A stretch of 35,745 bases of DNA from Acidobacteria bacterium AH-259-G07 (GTDB lineage: Bacteria; Acidobacteriota; UBA6911; RPQK01; JADFOI01): assembly GCA_027717925.1 (NCBI GenBank), contig JALLON010000003.1, forward strand, positions 1 through 35,745. The letters run 5' to 3'. This document shows positions 25,082-33,102 of the stretch, in pieces. Made by a program: the position numbers and the translations under genes. The notes under the pieces are model-generated. The model was not told the DNA's origin. It saw only the letters and a program-made list of their open reading frames with translations, and searched no databases. Numbering within the stretch: position 1 is the first letter of the stretch; each line of letters opens with the position of its first letter.

Positions 25082-26188
25082 GTGAAGATCACCAAAATTG
25101 ATACGAGCCTGTACCGCTTTCCGGCTCACCGGAAGATCGTCGATGCCATCCAGGAGTTTACACACATGGAGGTGATCGCGGCCACGATTTATACCGATGA
25201 AGGAACCAGCGGGATGGGCTACTCCTATACGATCGGTCGCGGCGGTAGGGCGACCAAGGTCTTGCTCGACAGCGAAGTGGTTTCCCTCATTCTTGGAGAG
25301 GATCCCGCCGACATCGAGCGCCTCTGGGAGAAAATGTGGTGGTCTCTGCATTGGGTCGGCCGGCAGGGATTAGTGTCGCTCGCCATGGCAGCCATGGATA
25401 TCGCGCTATGGGACCTGAAGGCCAAGCACGCCGGCCTGCCCCTGTACAAACTTCTCGGTGCCGCGCGAGACAAAATGCCGGTCTACGATACCGATTGCGG
25501 GTGGCTTAACCACAGCCAGGAAGAACTCGTCCGCGAAGCGAGTGTTCTGGTCCAGCAGGGATTCACTGGGATCAAGATCAAGGTCGGCAAAGAGAAGCGC
25601 TCCGAGGATGTGGAACGTCTTAGGGTGGTAAGGAAGGCGATTGGTCAGGATACCAAGCTCATGGTGGACGCCAACCTACGCTGGAGCGCCGGCGAGGCCA
25701 TTGCCCGTGCGCAGCTCTTCGAGGAGTTCGATCTTTTCTGGCTCGAGGAACCCATCGAAGCCGATGACGTGCTGGGCCACGAAAAACTGCGTCAGCGTAC
25801 GTCCATTCCAATCGCCGTGGGAGAAAGCCTCTACAACCGGCATGTTTTCAAAGAGTACCTGGCACGCGGGGCTGCCACAATTTTGCAGCCCGATGTGGGC
25901 CGCGTGGGAGGTGTGACCGAATGGCTTCGAATCGCTCATATGGCACACAGCTTCAACGTCTCAGTCTCGCCGCACTTCCTGATGGAGCTGCACATCCACT
26001 TGGCGTGTGCGGTTCCAAATGCCCTTTGGGTCGAACATATTCCGTTTTTGAATCGATTCGTTCAAGAGCCCTTAAGTGTGGAAGAAGGTTACGCTTTCCC
26101 GCCAAATAGACCCGGGCATGGAGTGCTCTTCAACCAGCAGAAGTCCGAGCCACACCTGGTGGAAACGAATTCCTGGCCCTGCGAGTAA
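25082..26188 (+). CDS. Enolase-superfamily sugar-acid dehydratase/racemase (MR/MLE type)
   Basis: All landmarks of the mandelate racemase subgroup are visible: the KxK motif K165/K167 (GIKIKVG), metal ligands D196 (MVDANLRWS), E222 (WLEEPI) and E248 (VGES), and H298 (SPHF) as the second acid/base. The capping domain (residues 1-130) is complete. The set fits acid-sugar dehydratases or racemases working on a Mg2+-stabilised enolate. GTG 25082 follows an AAGGAGTGGGTAAT ribosome site. It is divergent from the SMP-30/SDR cluster with 191 bases between starts, so a shared control region is likely. Dehydration of an aldonate produced by the lactonase is the inferred role; the exact sugar is open. 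Confidence 0.9.
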   Translation: MKITKIDTSLYRFPAHRKIVDAIQEFTHMEVIAATIYTDEGTSGMGYSYTIGRGGRATKVLLDSEVVSLILGEDPADIERLWEKMWWSLHWVGRQGLVSLAMAAMDIALWDLKAKHAGLPLYKLLGAARDKMPVYDTDCGWLNHSQEELVREASVLVQQGFTGIKIKVGKEKRSEDVERLRVVRKAIGQDTKLMVDANLRWSAGEAIARAQLFEEFDLFWLEEPIEADDVLGHEKLRQRTSIPIAVGESLYNRHVFKEYLARGAATILQPDVGRVGGVTEWLRIAHMAHSFNVSVSPHFLMELHIHLACAVPNALWVEHIPFLNRFVQEPLSVEEGYAFPPNRPGHGVLFNQQKSEPHLVETNSWPCE

Positions 26189-26269
26189 GCGGAAAAGCAA
26201 TTTCCTGTTCTTACAAGTTTGTGATATGAGGTAACGACAAGTACGAACCATGACAAGGAAGGTGTTCTT

Positions 26270-26854
26270 ATGCGCATTCTTATTGTTTCCCTTCTCGCCA
26301 CGGCGCTAACGGCCATCGTCGCGGTGGGCTTTACATATCGAGACGAGCCCTCGACTGAGGGAATGACGGTTCCCCAGTACGACGAAGACGGCGCTCTTCT
26401 GCGTCCCAAGGATTTTCACACCTGGGTTTTCGTCGGAGCATCGATCGGTCTGAGCTACTCGGAAGAGAGCAAACGCAGCGGACCAGGGCTGTTCCACAAC
26501 GTCTACATGCAGCCCCAAGCCTACCAATATTACGTCAAAACCGGAAAGTTTCCGAAAAAAACGATGTTCGCCATGGCCGTCTACAAGCCTACGCAGAAGG
26601 CATCGATCAACCGGCAAGGATTCTTCGAAGACGAGTTTGTTTCCTTGGAAGTTGCACTCAAAGACCACGAGCACTTCGATGAGGGCTGGGCCTATTTTGA
26701 CTTCGGCAAGTCCCGCGACCGAGCAACCGCCTTTCCCAAGGAGCGCTGCCATTCATGCCACTCCGCGCACGGCGCTGAGGACAATGTCTTCGTTCAATTC
26801 TATCCCGTTCTGCAGGAGGTGAAGAAGGCAGAGAAAGCCCACGACGAGCAGTAA
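26270..26854 (+). CDS. Cytochrome P460 family protein
   Basis: A short signal peptide (RILIVSLLATALTAIVAVGF) precedes a domain with family features: FHTWVFVGASIGLSYS, FHNVYMQPQAYQYYVKTGKFPKKTMFAMAVYKP, and GWAYFDFGKS. One c-type heme site CHSCH is at 160-164. P460 proteins oxidise hydroxylamine or act in nitrogen-oxide detoxification in the periplasm; the family is also spread in heterotrophs where the role is unclear. The AAGGAAGG ribosome site lies 7 bases ahead of ATG 26270. The Lys that cross-links to heme in true P460 cannot be fixed without alignment. It follows the dehydratase gene after 81 bases and may be cotranscribed. Confidence 0.87.
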   Translation: MRILIVSLLATALTAIVAVGFTYRDEPSTEGMTVPQYDEDGALLRPKDFHTWVFVGASIGLSYSEESKRSGPGLFHNVYMQPQAYQYYVKTGKFPKKTMFAMAVYKPTQKASINRQGFFEDEFVSLEVALKDHEHFDEGWAYFDFGKSRDRATAFPKERCHSCHSAHGAEDNVFVQFYPVLQEVKKAEKAHDEQ

Positions 26855-26878
26855 CCCTTAGCCCCACTTAACGCCAGA

Positions 26879-28141
26879 CTAGCCGCGCAGCCGGCCCATC
26901 ACTGACCAGACTGCCTCCACGCGGTTGCCCCGACAAGCGTAAAGCCGGTCATAGAGGTTTACCGACGGGTCGCAGTGGGGAATGATGAATTCCAGCCTAT
27001 CGCCCAGCTTGATCTCACGGCTGGGAGAAGTCAGCGTAAGAATGCCGAATTCGTCCCCTCCCCACCTGTAGGTCACGCCAGTCACGTCCTTGGCCTCAGG
27101 TCCGAAGGAGCGATCAGTGGAGAAAGCCTTTAATCCGGCATCCAGCGTAACCCGGTCCGGGTGATTGGCACTCACCACGGTAGCCATCACGGTCAGTGAA
27201 TGACCAAAATCATTGTAAATTTCTCCATTGCGGCCCCCGATACGGCGGTAGTCCAGGTCCATGAAGATGTAGGATCCAACTTGAAGTTCAGTCAACTCCG
27301 CTAGATCGCTATCAATGTTGTAGGTGCCTGTGCTGGTGCCGGAGAAAATTTCCACCGGTAATCCCTCCTTTGCCAGCTTTTTCCGAGTCTCGGCGGCCTG
27401 GGTCATGGCCGCAAGCGAATGCGCCTTACGATTTTCAAAACCGACCACGTGGGACGAGCCTCCGGAATAGGCCTGCAATCCTCGAAGCTTCAAGTTCTTT
27501 GACCGACTCACGTGCAAGGCCAGATCCAGGGCCGGCTGACCCGGCAAGACACCTGTTCTGCGGTCGCCCACATTCAGATCCACCACCACGTTGAGGGTTC
27601 GGCCTTGAGCTGCCGCTGCTGCCTGAAAAAGTTCAACTTGCCGAGGATGGTCCACAACCACCATAAGATCTGCAGCCTTAGCGGCCAGGCGCACCATGCG
27701 CTCGATCTTGTTGGGACTGGTGATCGGTGAGGTCAGGAGCACACCGCGAACTTTCCCGGCCACCATCATCTCGGCCTCTGGAACCGTCGCCACGCACACG
27801 CCCAGCGCTCCCGCCTCCAATTGTCGCCGGGCCACCTCGACGCATTTGTGCGTCTTGGCATGCGGTCTCAGGGCCTTACCGTTGGAGCTTGCGTGTTTGG
27901 CCATCTTTTTTAGATTGGCTTCGAAAATGTCCAGGTCCAAAAGTAAGGCCGGCGTGGGCAGATCCTCTTTTGTCAAGCCCTTTGTTTTGCCCTCGCGAGA
28001 AATCAAGCGGTTCACCTCCTCCGTGTGGCCCCTCTTGCCGGCAGTCAATCCTTGAGCCAGTACTTGACTGGCCCGTGAACTCTCTAAGGCCACTCCGGTG
28101 GTCACGGTTGTTTGAATGAATTGTCGTCTCGTAGTTTTCAC
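26879..28141 (-). CDS. D-threonine aldolase / D-serine dehydratase-like PLP enzyme, Tat-type signal
   Basis: GTG 28141 has GGGGG 7 bases upstream and gives 420 residues starting VKTTRRQFIQTTVTTGVAL, a twin-arginine-type leader. The longer frame to 28186 has no ribosome site and is rejected. The catalytic domain begins LPTPALLLDLDIFEANLKKMA; LRPHAKTHKC provides the PLP lysine, and the C-terminal FIIPHCDPSVNLYDRLYACRGN carries the His-Cys metal site of the DSD1/D-threonine aldolase family (fold III, alanine-racemase-like barrel). These enzymes cleave or dehydrate D-beta-hydroxy amino acids with PLP and a divalent metal. Export of a PLP enzyme through Tat is plausible because Tat carries folded cofactor proteins. 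Confidence 0.85.
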   Translation of the reverse strand: MKTTRRQFIQTTVTTGVALESSRASQVLAQGLTAGKRGHTEEVNRLISREGKTKGLTKEDLPTPALLLDLDIFEANLKKMAKHASSNGKALRPHAKTHKCVEVARRQLEAGALGVCVATVPEAEMMVAGKVRGVLLTSPITSPNKIERMVRLAAKAADLMVVVDHPRQVELFQAAAAAQGRTLNVVVDLNVGDRRTGVLPGQPALDLALHVSRSKNLKLRGLQAYSGGSSHVVGFENRKAHSLAAMTQAAETRKKLAKEGLPVEIFSGTSTGTYNIDSDLAELTELQVGSYIFMDLDYRRIGGRNGEIYNDFGHSLTVMATVVSANHPDRVTLDAGLKAFSTDRSFGPEAKDVTGVTYRWGGDEFGILTLTSPSREIKLGDRLEFIIPHCDPSVNLYDRLYACRGNRVEAVWSVMGRLRG

Positions 28142-28190
28142 CTCAAATCCCCCTTTTGAGGGTTCATAGCACGAAAACGAAAACAAAACA

Positions 28191-28210
28191 AGCCGGGGTG
28201 GGGTCTGACC
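28191..28210. repeat. Left terminal inverted repeat of the element
   Basis: Starts AGCCGGGG and ends with GGGTCTGACC. It pairs with 30240-30260. The core GGGTC-N-GACC is itself palindromic, so the outer AGCCGGG block is the informative part for orientation. Confidence 0.6.
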
Positions 28211-28395
28211 ACGGTACCGGCAAAGTCAGGATAAGCGCTGGACAATGCGAAGATTGTAAGTGCCACTGGTGGGCGGGCGGAAGGAGTTCGGATCACGAGA
28301 TGGGTCAAAAGAGGTGTTGCGGGGGTGTTGAAGGCAGAGGTCGATGTGGGCGAGAGGGAAGAGGTTTCTCTGGTTGGGCTCGGGCTAGGGTGCGG

Positions 28396-30144
28396 TTAAA
28401 TACGGATGAGGCCCAGAGCAAGATGGGGTCGAGCGGCGAGTTCGCGTAGCGCTGAAGCGATGTTGTGGTAATGGGCAAGCCGCAGCACACTAATGGCGAA
28501 GTTGCGTAAGCAAGCCATGGTGAGAGGACCGTTGCCGGTGCGGATTTGCGAGCGGTCTTCATCGTAGGTTACATCGCGCACCCAGTGCAGTCGGTTCTCG
28601 ATCTCCCAGTGGCCGCGGTTCAGTTCCAGCAGACTTTCCGGTCCGGCTTGGTGGGGGGTGAGGCTGGTGATGACGTAGGCGGTCTCCTGCCTGGTTTTTC
28701 CCGATTTCAGCTCCTGGCTGAACCGCTCGATGACGGCCACCTGCCCGCAATGAGGAAACTCCACGTAGTCGTTCAGTGCGGTACTGGTCCAGATTTTGCG
28801 GATTTCCAAACGACCGTGGCCTTTCTCCGTGCTTTCATGCTGAGGGGGGAAAAGCCTCGCTCAGGCCGAGGTCGGCGATGTCTTCTTTCAGCTGGGGTTG
28901 GTTGTCTTTGACCGTGAACACATAGTCGGCCTGTTTGTCTTCCACCAGGAAACGGGCCAACTCTTTTTGGGTATGCATCGCATCGGCCGTCACCACTTTG
29001 CCGGCCAGATCCAGGGGCCGCAGCAACGGTTTGGCGGCCGGAATTTCGTTGCTCTTGGTTTCCACCTGCTGCTGTGCCAGCGTGATCCCTTGCTGATGAA
29101 CAAAGGCACTGAGCAGGTGAATTTGACGGCCCTTCTCCTGCCGGGCCCCGCGCAGGGTCTTGCCGTCCAAAGCGATGGCCTGCTGCGGAGCCGACTTCAG
29201 GCTCGTTAACCATCCGAGCAGGGCGCGGTCCACCGCCTCCACGTCGACCTCCTGCAGGAAGCGGCGAATCGCCGACTCACTGGGAGGCTGGTAGCGCGCC
29301 GTGCCAGGCTTCTTGCGGCAGCGCAGACGCTTGAGCATCTTCTGCGAACAACGCCCGGCCCACTCGCCGATAGCAGGTAGGAGCGGGCTCCGCTTAAGAC
29401 CGCGCAGATCGACACCGCCAGAATGCTCAGTCTCTGGTGGCGGATGCCGCGCCGTTTGCGGGGCTCCGGTACCACCCGCAAACACGCCATCAGATCATCG
29501 CTTTGTGGGATCGAGAGTTTCATCTGAAAAATCCTCCGAGTCAGTTGTGGATCGGGACGGGGGTCGGCTAAGCGCTGGCACGCCCCCTTTTCTAAAGGGC
29601 GCACCCAAACCCGCTTCGGGGCCCCGTGTTCCACGTAATGGGCTCCCCGCTTGCCAAACCCTCTCGTCTTTCCCAGTTCCCGCCAACCCGCGGCTCGGTA
29701 GCAAGTCCCCTGAAAACGACGCGGGTCGACAAACGTTTCCGCCAGCAAAATCGGGTGACCGTAATGACGCTGCCAATCCGAGCAGAGTCGCTTCACGTTT
29801 AAGCCCAACACGCGCGAGGCTAAATTGCGCCTGGCTCCTGGCGCCAGGATTAAAAAACGGGAGTTATTGGCAATCAGGTGCAAGCGTTGCCACTGCAGCG
29901 CCCGGGGCCAGCCGATCCACTCATCCCGCACCCCGCACTTGAGCGCCGCTGACGACCAGCTCAGCAGCGCCACCCACTCCCCTCTCCAGAGCGCCACATA
30001 GCGAATCGACTCCCCCATCAAGGCATGAAAACCCAGGTAGTGATGGCGCTTCATCAGTTCTTCCCAGCGCTTCCGCTCCCTCCAATCAATCGGTCGCACC
30101 ACCACCTCGCCCAGCCCAGGCCAGACCTCCATATCCTGCGCCAT
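28396..30144 (-). pseudogene. Frameshifted transposase: DruA-like (DUF4338) domain fused to ISAs1-type DDE transposase
   Basis: From ATG 30144, residues 1-207 form a DUF4338 domain: RHHYLGFHALMGESIRYVA, WSSAALKC, WIGWPRALQ, NNSRFLIL, NLASRVLGLNVKRL, LAETFVDPRRFQGTCYRAAGW, GKTRGFG. This is the family of the Druantia anti-phage protein DruA. Without a stop the frame enters an ISAs1-type transposase at residue 208 (KLSIPQSDDLMACLRVVPEPRKRRGIRHQ). The frame is lost near 29374, where one base is missing (GARSYL should be followed by AIGEWAGRC, found in another frame), and again at a run of six G at 28844-28849, where one base is surplus. All three catalytic-region motifs survive: ALDGKTLRG, TADAMHTQ and GHWEIENRLHW. 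The last frame ends at 28396. It is most likely inactive. Confidence 0.82.
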
Positions 30145-30239
30145 ACCTCCTTTTTACCAGAGCACTCTGGGAAAGTCCAGTAGTTTCTGTTAAACCTGTA
30201 CTCGTAGGAACTTACGCATTACTTTGATTTAGCCCTGGG

Positions 30240-30260
30240 GGTCTGACCCACAACCCGGCT
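30240..30260. repeat. Right terminal inverted repeat of the element
   Basis: The reverse complement begins AGCCGGG and ends GGGTCAGACC, matching the left end at 28191-28210 with one gap. It lies 96 bases upstream of the transposase start and 13 bases after the stop of the Gfo/Idh remnant. Confidence 0.6.
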
Positions 30261-30273
30261 CCACAAAGCTCGT

Positions 30274-31414
30274 TCAAACATTATCGGTCAGCACCCACGG
30301 TTGCCGATATGCCCGGCTGAGGTAGCCATTCGCTTCCTTGTCATCGACAAAGCTCTCAGTCTTGCTATTGAAGTGGAGCTTGCGATCCACTCGCATTGCG
30401 ATGTTGCCAATGTGAACCAGCACTGTGGAGAGATAACCAATCTCGATGTCACAAACCGGTCGTTGGCGGGTGCGGACGCATTCGACGAAGTTGCGATAGT
30501 GCGCATCGGGAAGGTCAACCGCGTTCAAGTTGGGACCTGGGTGATTGTCTCTTGTGTACACTTTCCAACCTTGCTGGTCCAAAATCATGTACCCCTCCGA
30601 GCCGTAGACAGCAACGCCGTTGTCAGCCCCTTCTATCTTGTAGGGTGCCCAGATCCGCATCTCGAAGAGGAGCATCTTATCAGGATATTCGAAAGCCGCG
30701 ATCTGGGTGTCAGGGGTTTCCTGATCGTCGTCGAAGAAGAGCTTTGCGCCGGAACAGCCGGCAGCCTGAGGATAATCAACGTCCAACGCCCACCGGGCAA
30801 TGTCCAGCTGGTGTACCCCGTCGTTACCCATATCACCGGTGCCATAATCCCAGATCCAGTGCCAGTTGTAGTGAAAACGGTTCGGGTTAAAGGGGCGTTT
30901 CGGGGCCGGTCCCAGCCACATGTCATAGTCGACCCCGTGTGGAACCGCGCCGTCCGATTTGCGGCCGATGTTCTTGCGTCGCTGGCTATTCCACGCCTTG
31001 GCCATGAGAATCCTTCCGAGTTGACCCGAGCGGGCAAACTCGATCCCGGCCTGAACCGTGGCACGGCTGCGGTTCTGTGTACCCACCTGGACGACCCGGT
31101 TGTACTTGCGAGCTGCCTGGACCATCAGCCGGCCTTCTCGAAGGTTATGCGAGATGGGCTTTTCCACATAGACATCTTTCCCCGCCTGACAAGCGAGGAT
31201 GGTCGCCGGTGCATGCCAATGATCGGGAGTGGCTACGACCAGAGCATTCACCGCCGGATCGTCCAGAATTCGACGAAAGTCTCCCACCACCTCGGGTTTC
31301 TTCCCTTTGGCCTGCTCTACAATCCGGAGGGCGGGAGCAACCACGTTTTGATCGACATCGCAAATGTAGGCGACCTCGACATCAGACAGAGCCGCAAACT
31401 CCCGGGCCAGCTCA
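30274..31414 (-). pseudogene. 5'-truncated Gfo/Idh/MocA oxidoreductase
   Basis: Recognisable homology begins at 31414 (ELAREFAALSDVEVAYICDVDQN) and runs to the TAA at 30274: VVATPDHWHAPATILACQAGKDVYVEKPISHNL contains the EKP motif, GTQNRSR the next, and YDMWLGPAPKRPFNPNRFHYNWHWIWDYGTGDMGNDGVHQLDIARW the conserved C-domain. The expected first 40-60 residues, a Tat signal and the GxGxxG NAD(P) loop, are absent. Upstream in frame there is an 8-bp tandem array and a TGA at 31447-31449. GTG 31344 could still start a 356-residue protein, but it would lack the first Rossmann strand. It is the last gene of a four-gene minus-strand cluster and was probably a secreted glycoside oxidoreductase. Confidence 0.8.
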
Positions 31415-31454
31415 GTACGAGAGCACGACAGCGCGAAAGCACGAAGTCACGAAC
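31415..31454. repeat. Degenerate 8-bp tandem array, locus 2, at a gene truncation point
   Basis: Five units with exact period 8: GTACGAGA, GCACGACA, GCGCGAAA, GCACGAAG, TCACGAAC. It borders directly on the point where homology of the truncated Gfo/Idh gene begins, and it ends 2 bases before the stop codon of the upstream Gfo/Idh gene. Confidence 0.85.
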
Positions 31455-31456
31455 GC

Positions 31457-32593
31457 TTATGCCAGCTCTACGGGCCTGCCAGTCGCTGCCGAATGGTAAG
31501 CCGCCAAGAGCACCTTCAGAATTTCAGCCCCCTCAGCCGCACTCATGTCACTTTCTCGCCCTGTCTCCAGGCAATCGACGAAAAAGGATGGGTCAGACTG
31601 AGTGGCAGCCTGCATCGTAGTCCAAGTAAATTTCCTGACACCTCCCATGATTTCGGTGGTACTCCTCCAGAATCCCATAGGGTCTTCCGGATGAGGTGGT
31701 CCGGGGCGCCATGCGGGCGCATCGCCGTAAACTTCTAAGCGGGGCCGGGAGGCATCTACGAGCTGCGACGCCCGGGTGCCGATCAGGTACAGCCGCATGG
31801 GTCCGGAAGCGGGATGGCTCAGCCATCCGATCCGTCCCCCGCTGAGGGTTCCGACCAATCCTCCTTCAAATTCGAGGGTCACGGCGGCAAAGTCTTCCAC
31901 GTCATTTCTCTGGTGCTCCCGAAAAAAGTAGTTGGCAGTCCGGGCATATACCCGCCGCACCGGCCGGCCGCCGAGCCCGCGCATGAGTCCAATCGAGTAG
32001 ACTCCTGTGGTGAACAGCTCGCGTTTAGAATCCAGAAACGTGAAGCGTCGCGGTGGGAAGTGCTCTTTCCGAAGCCGGTTCAGATCCGCAGTCCCTGAGC
32101 GCCCCTTGGCAAAGTGGAGATCACAGTGGATACCCACCAGGTCACCCAGTTGTCCACTGGCAACCAGGCGTTTCGCGCCCTGGACCCAGGGCATTCGCAG
32201 CATGCTATACATCTGGCTGTTGACCTTGGCCCGGTGGACAGCGGCAACCAGCCGGGCCGCTTGTTCGTTTGTCGTGGCAAGCGGCTTATCCAGATATAGG
32301 TGTTTTCCTGCATTGGCACACCGTATTGCGACCCGGGCTCGACGCTCGAATTCGACACAAACGCTGGCTATGTGAACATCCGCGCGTGTGAGAGACTGGT
32401 CAAGGTCGGGCAAAAGCGGTACTCCGAGTCGCTCAGCCAGTTCCTGATTCCAGCCGGCCCGCCGAGGTTCAACATCAGCCTCGTCAGTCACTGCAATGAG
32501 CTCACACCGAGGATCAGTTGCAAACTGCACGGCGTAGTTTTCCTGATGGGTTCGGCCCCCACCCACCAGCAAGATACCGTATTTCGAACTCAT
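31457..32593 (-). CDS. Gfo/Idh/MocA-family oxidoreductase
   Basis: The 378-residue protein starts MSSKYGILLVGGGRTHQENYAVQF, a Rossmann strand with the glycine loop (variant GGGRTH), then HIASVCVEFERRARVAIRCANAGKHLYLDKPLATTNEQA, whose DKP replaces the common EKP. The C-terminal domain includes DVEDFAAVTLEFEGGLVGTLSGGRIGW and ends with an AAYHSAATGRPVEL motif typical of the family. ATG 32593 shares one base with the TGA of the upstream gene (TGATG), so translation is coupled; the longer frame would need TTG. There is no signal peptide, so it acts in the cytosol. The substrate is probably a sugar or inositol derivative. Confidence 0.85.
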   Translation of the reverse strand: MSSKYGILLVGGGRTHQENYAVQFATDPRCELIAVTDEADVEPRRAGWNQELAERLGVPLLPDLDQSLTRADVHIASVCVEFERRARVAIRCANAGKHLYLDKPLATTNEQAARLVAAVHRAKVNSQMYSMLRMPWVQGAKRLVASGQLGDLVGIHCDLHFAKGRSGTADLNRLRKEHFPPRRFTFLDSKRELFTTGVYSIGLMRGLGGRPVRRVYARTANYFFREHQRNDVEDFAAVTLEFEGGLVGTLSGGRIGWLSHPASGPMRLYLIGTRASQLVDASRPRLEVYGDAPAWRPGPPHPEDPMGFWRSTTEIMGGVRKFTWTTMQAATQSDPSFFVDCLETGRESDMSAAEGAEILKVLLAAYHSAATGRPVELA

Positions 32594-33102
32594 CAATCAG
32601 CTCCCTTGACCACAGATACGGGTTCTCCTTTGCTTAGAGATTGCCGCACCGCTTCTTGGGCATGCTGGCCTGTTGTGGTCACCTTAAAGAATTGAAAGCC
32701 GGGGACATCGACAAACTGCTGGTTCAAAGCCTTTTCATTGTTCTCATGATACAGTGTTCCGTGATTACCTATTACAAGCAAGTCGACGCGGGGCAGCTCG
32801 TGGCGCAGCATTGCCACGGTCACCAGTGCAGTTTGCCCTGCCTCCAGCTCCACCTGGACAGCCAAATGCCCGCTCTTGACACTTCCCCGGGCATAGACCC
32901 TCTGGACCTGCGCTCGCAGTACCTCCCCCGCTAGAGCTACACCTTCTCCAGCAGCAGGCAGCAGGTGTCCGTGGTCGGCCGAGACTGCCAAAACCAGACG
33001 AGCAAAAACGGGTTCCCCCAGATGTCCGGAGGAGATCTTTTCTAATACCGCCTCACGCAGACGTCTTAAATAACTCACTGAAGCGGCTTCCGGAATCTTC
33101 AC
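32593..33102 (-). CDS. Stand-alone Gfo/Idh C-domain-like protein
   Basis: The 169-residue product is not a confident family member. LGEPVFARLVLAVSADHG, GHLAVQVELEAGQTALVTVAML, and LLVIGNHGTLYHENNE followed by EAVRQSLSKGEPVSVV resemble the beta-sheet C-terminal domain of Gfo/Idh oxidoreductases, but no Rossmann half precedes it. GTG 33102 overlaps the stop of the upstream gene (GTGA), and its own stop touches the Gfo/Idh start, so it is part of a tight operon. It may work as a non-catalytic partner of the oxidoreductase at 31457-32593, or be a remnant whose Rossmann half was deleted without breaking the operon. Confidence 0.6.
   Translation of the reverse strand: MKIPEAASVSYLRRLREAVLEKISSGHLGEPVFARLVLAVSADHGHLLPAAGEGVALAGEVLRAQVQRVYARGSVKSGHLAVQVELEAGQTALVTVAMLRHELPRVDLLVIGNHGTLYHENNEKALNQQFVDVPGFQFFKVTTTGQHAQEAVRQSLSKGEPVSVVKGAD

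Larger units (their letters stand above)
28191..30260 (-). mobile_element. ISAs1-like insertion element carrying a DruA-like/transposase fusion
   Basis: Imperfect inverted repeats define the ends. At 28191-28210 the sequence starts AGCCGGGG and ends GGGTCTGACC; the reverse complement of 30240-30260 starts AGCCGGG and ends GGGTCAGACC, with about 18 of 21 positions matching with one gap. Between them lies a single minus-strand transposase reading unit broken by two frameshifts. No convincing target-site duplication is visible (flanks AACAAAACA and CCACAAAGC). Segments 28211-28395 and 30145-30239 inside the element show no gene. The insertion separates the PLP enzyme from the Gfo/Idh cluster. 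Confidence 0.65.

Noticed and set aside
28191..30260. Complete Druantia defence system
   Set aside because: Only the DruA-like domain is present and it is fused to a transposase; no DruE-like helicase or other dru gene is nearby.
30301..31620. 439-codon plus-strand open frame
   Set aside because: It is the complement of two Gfo/Idh genes and the 8-bp array; the minus-strand reading has family motifs and this one has none.
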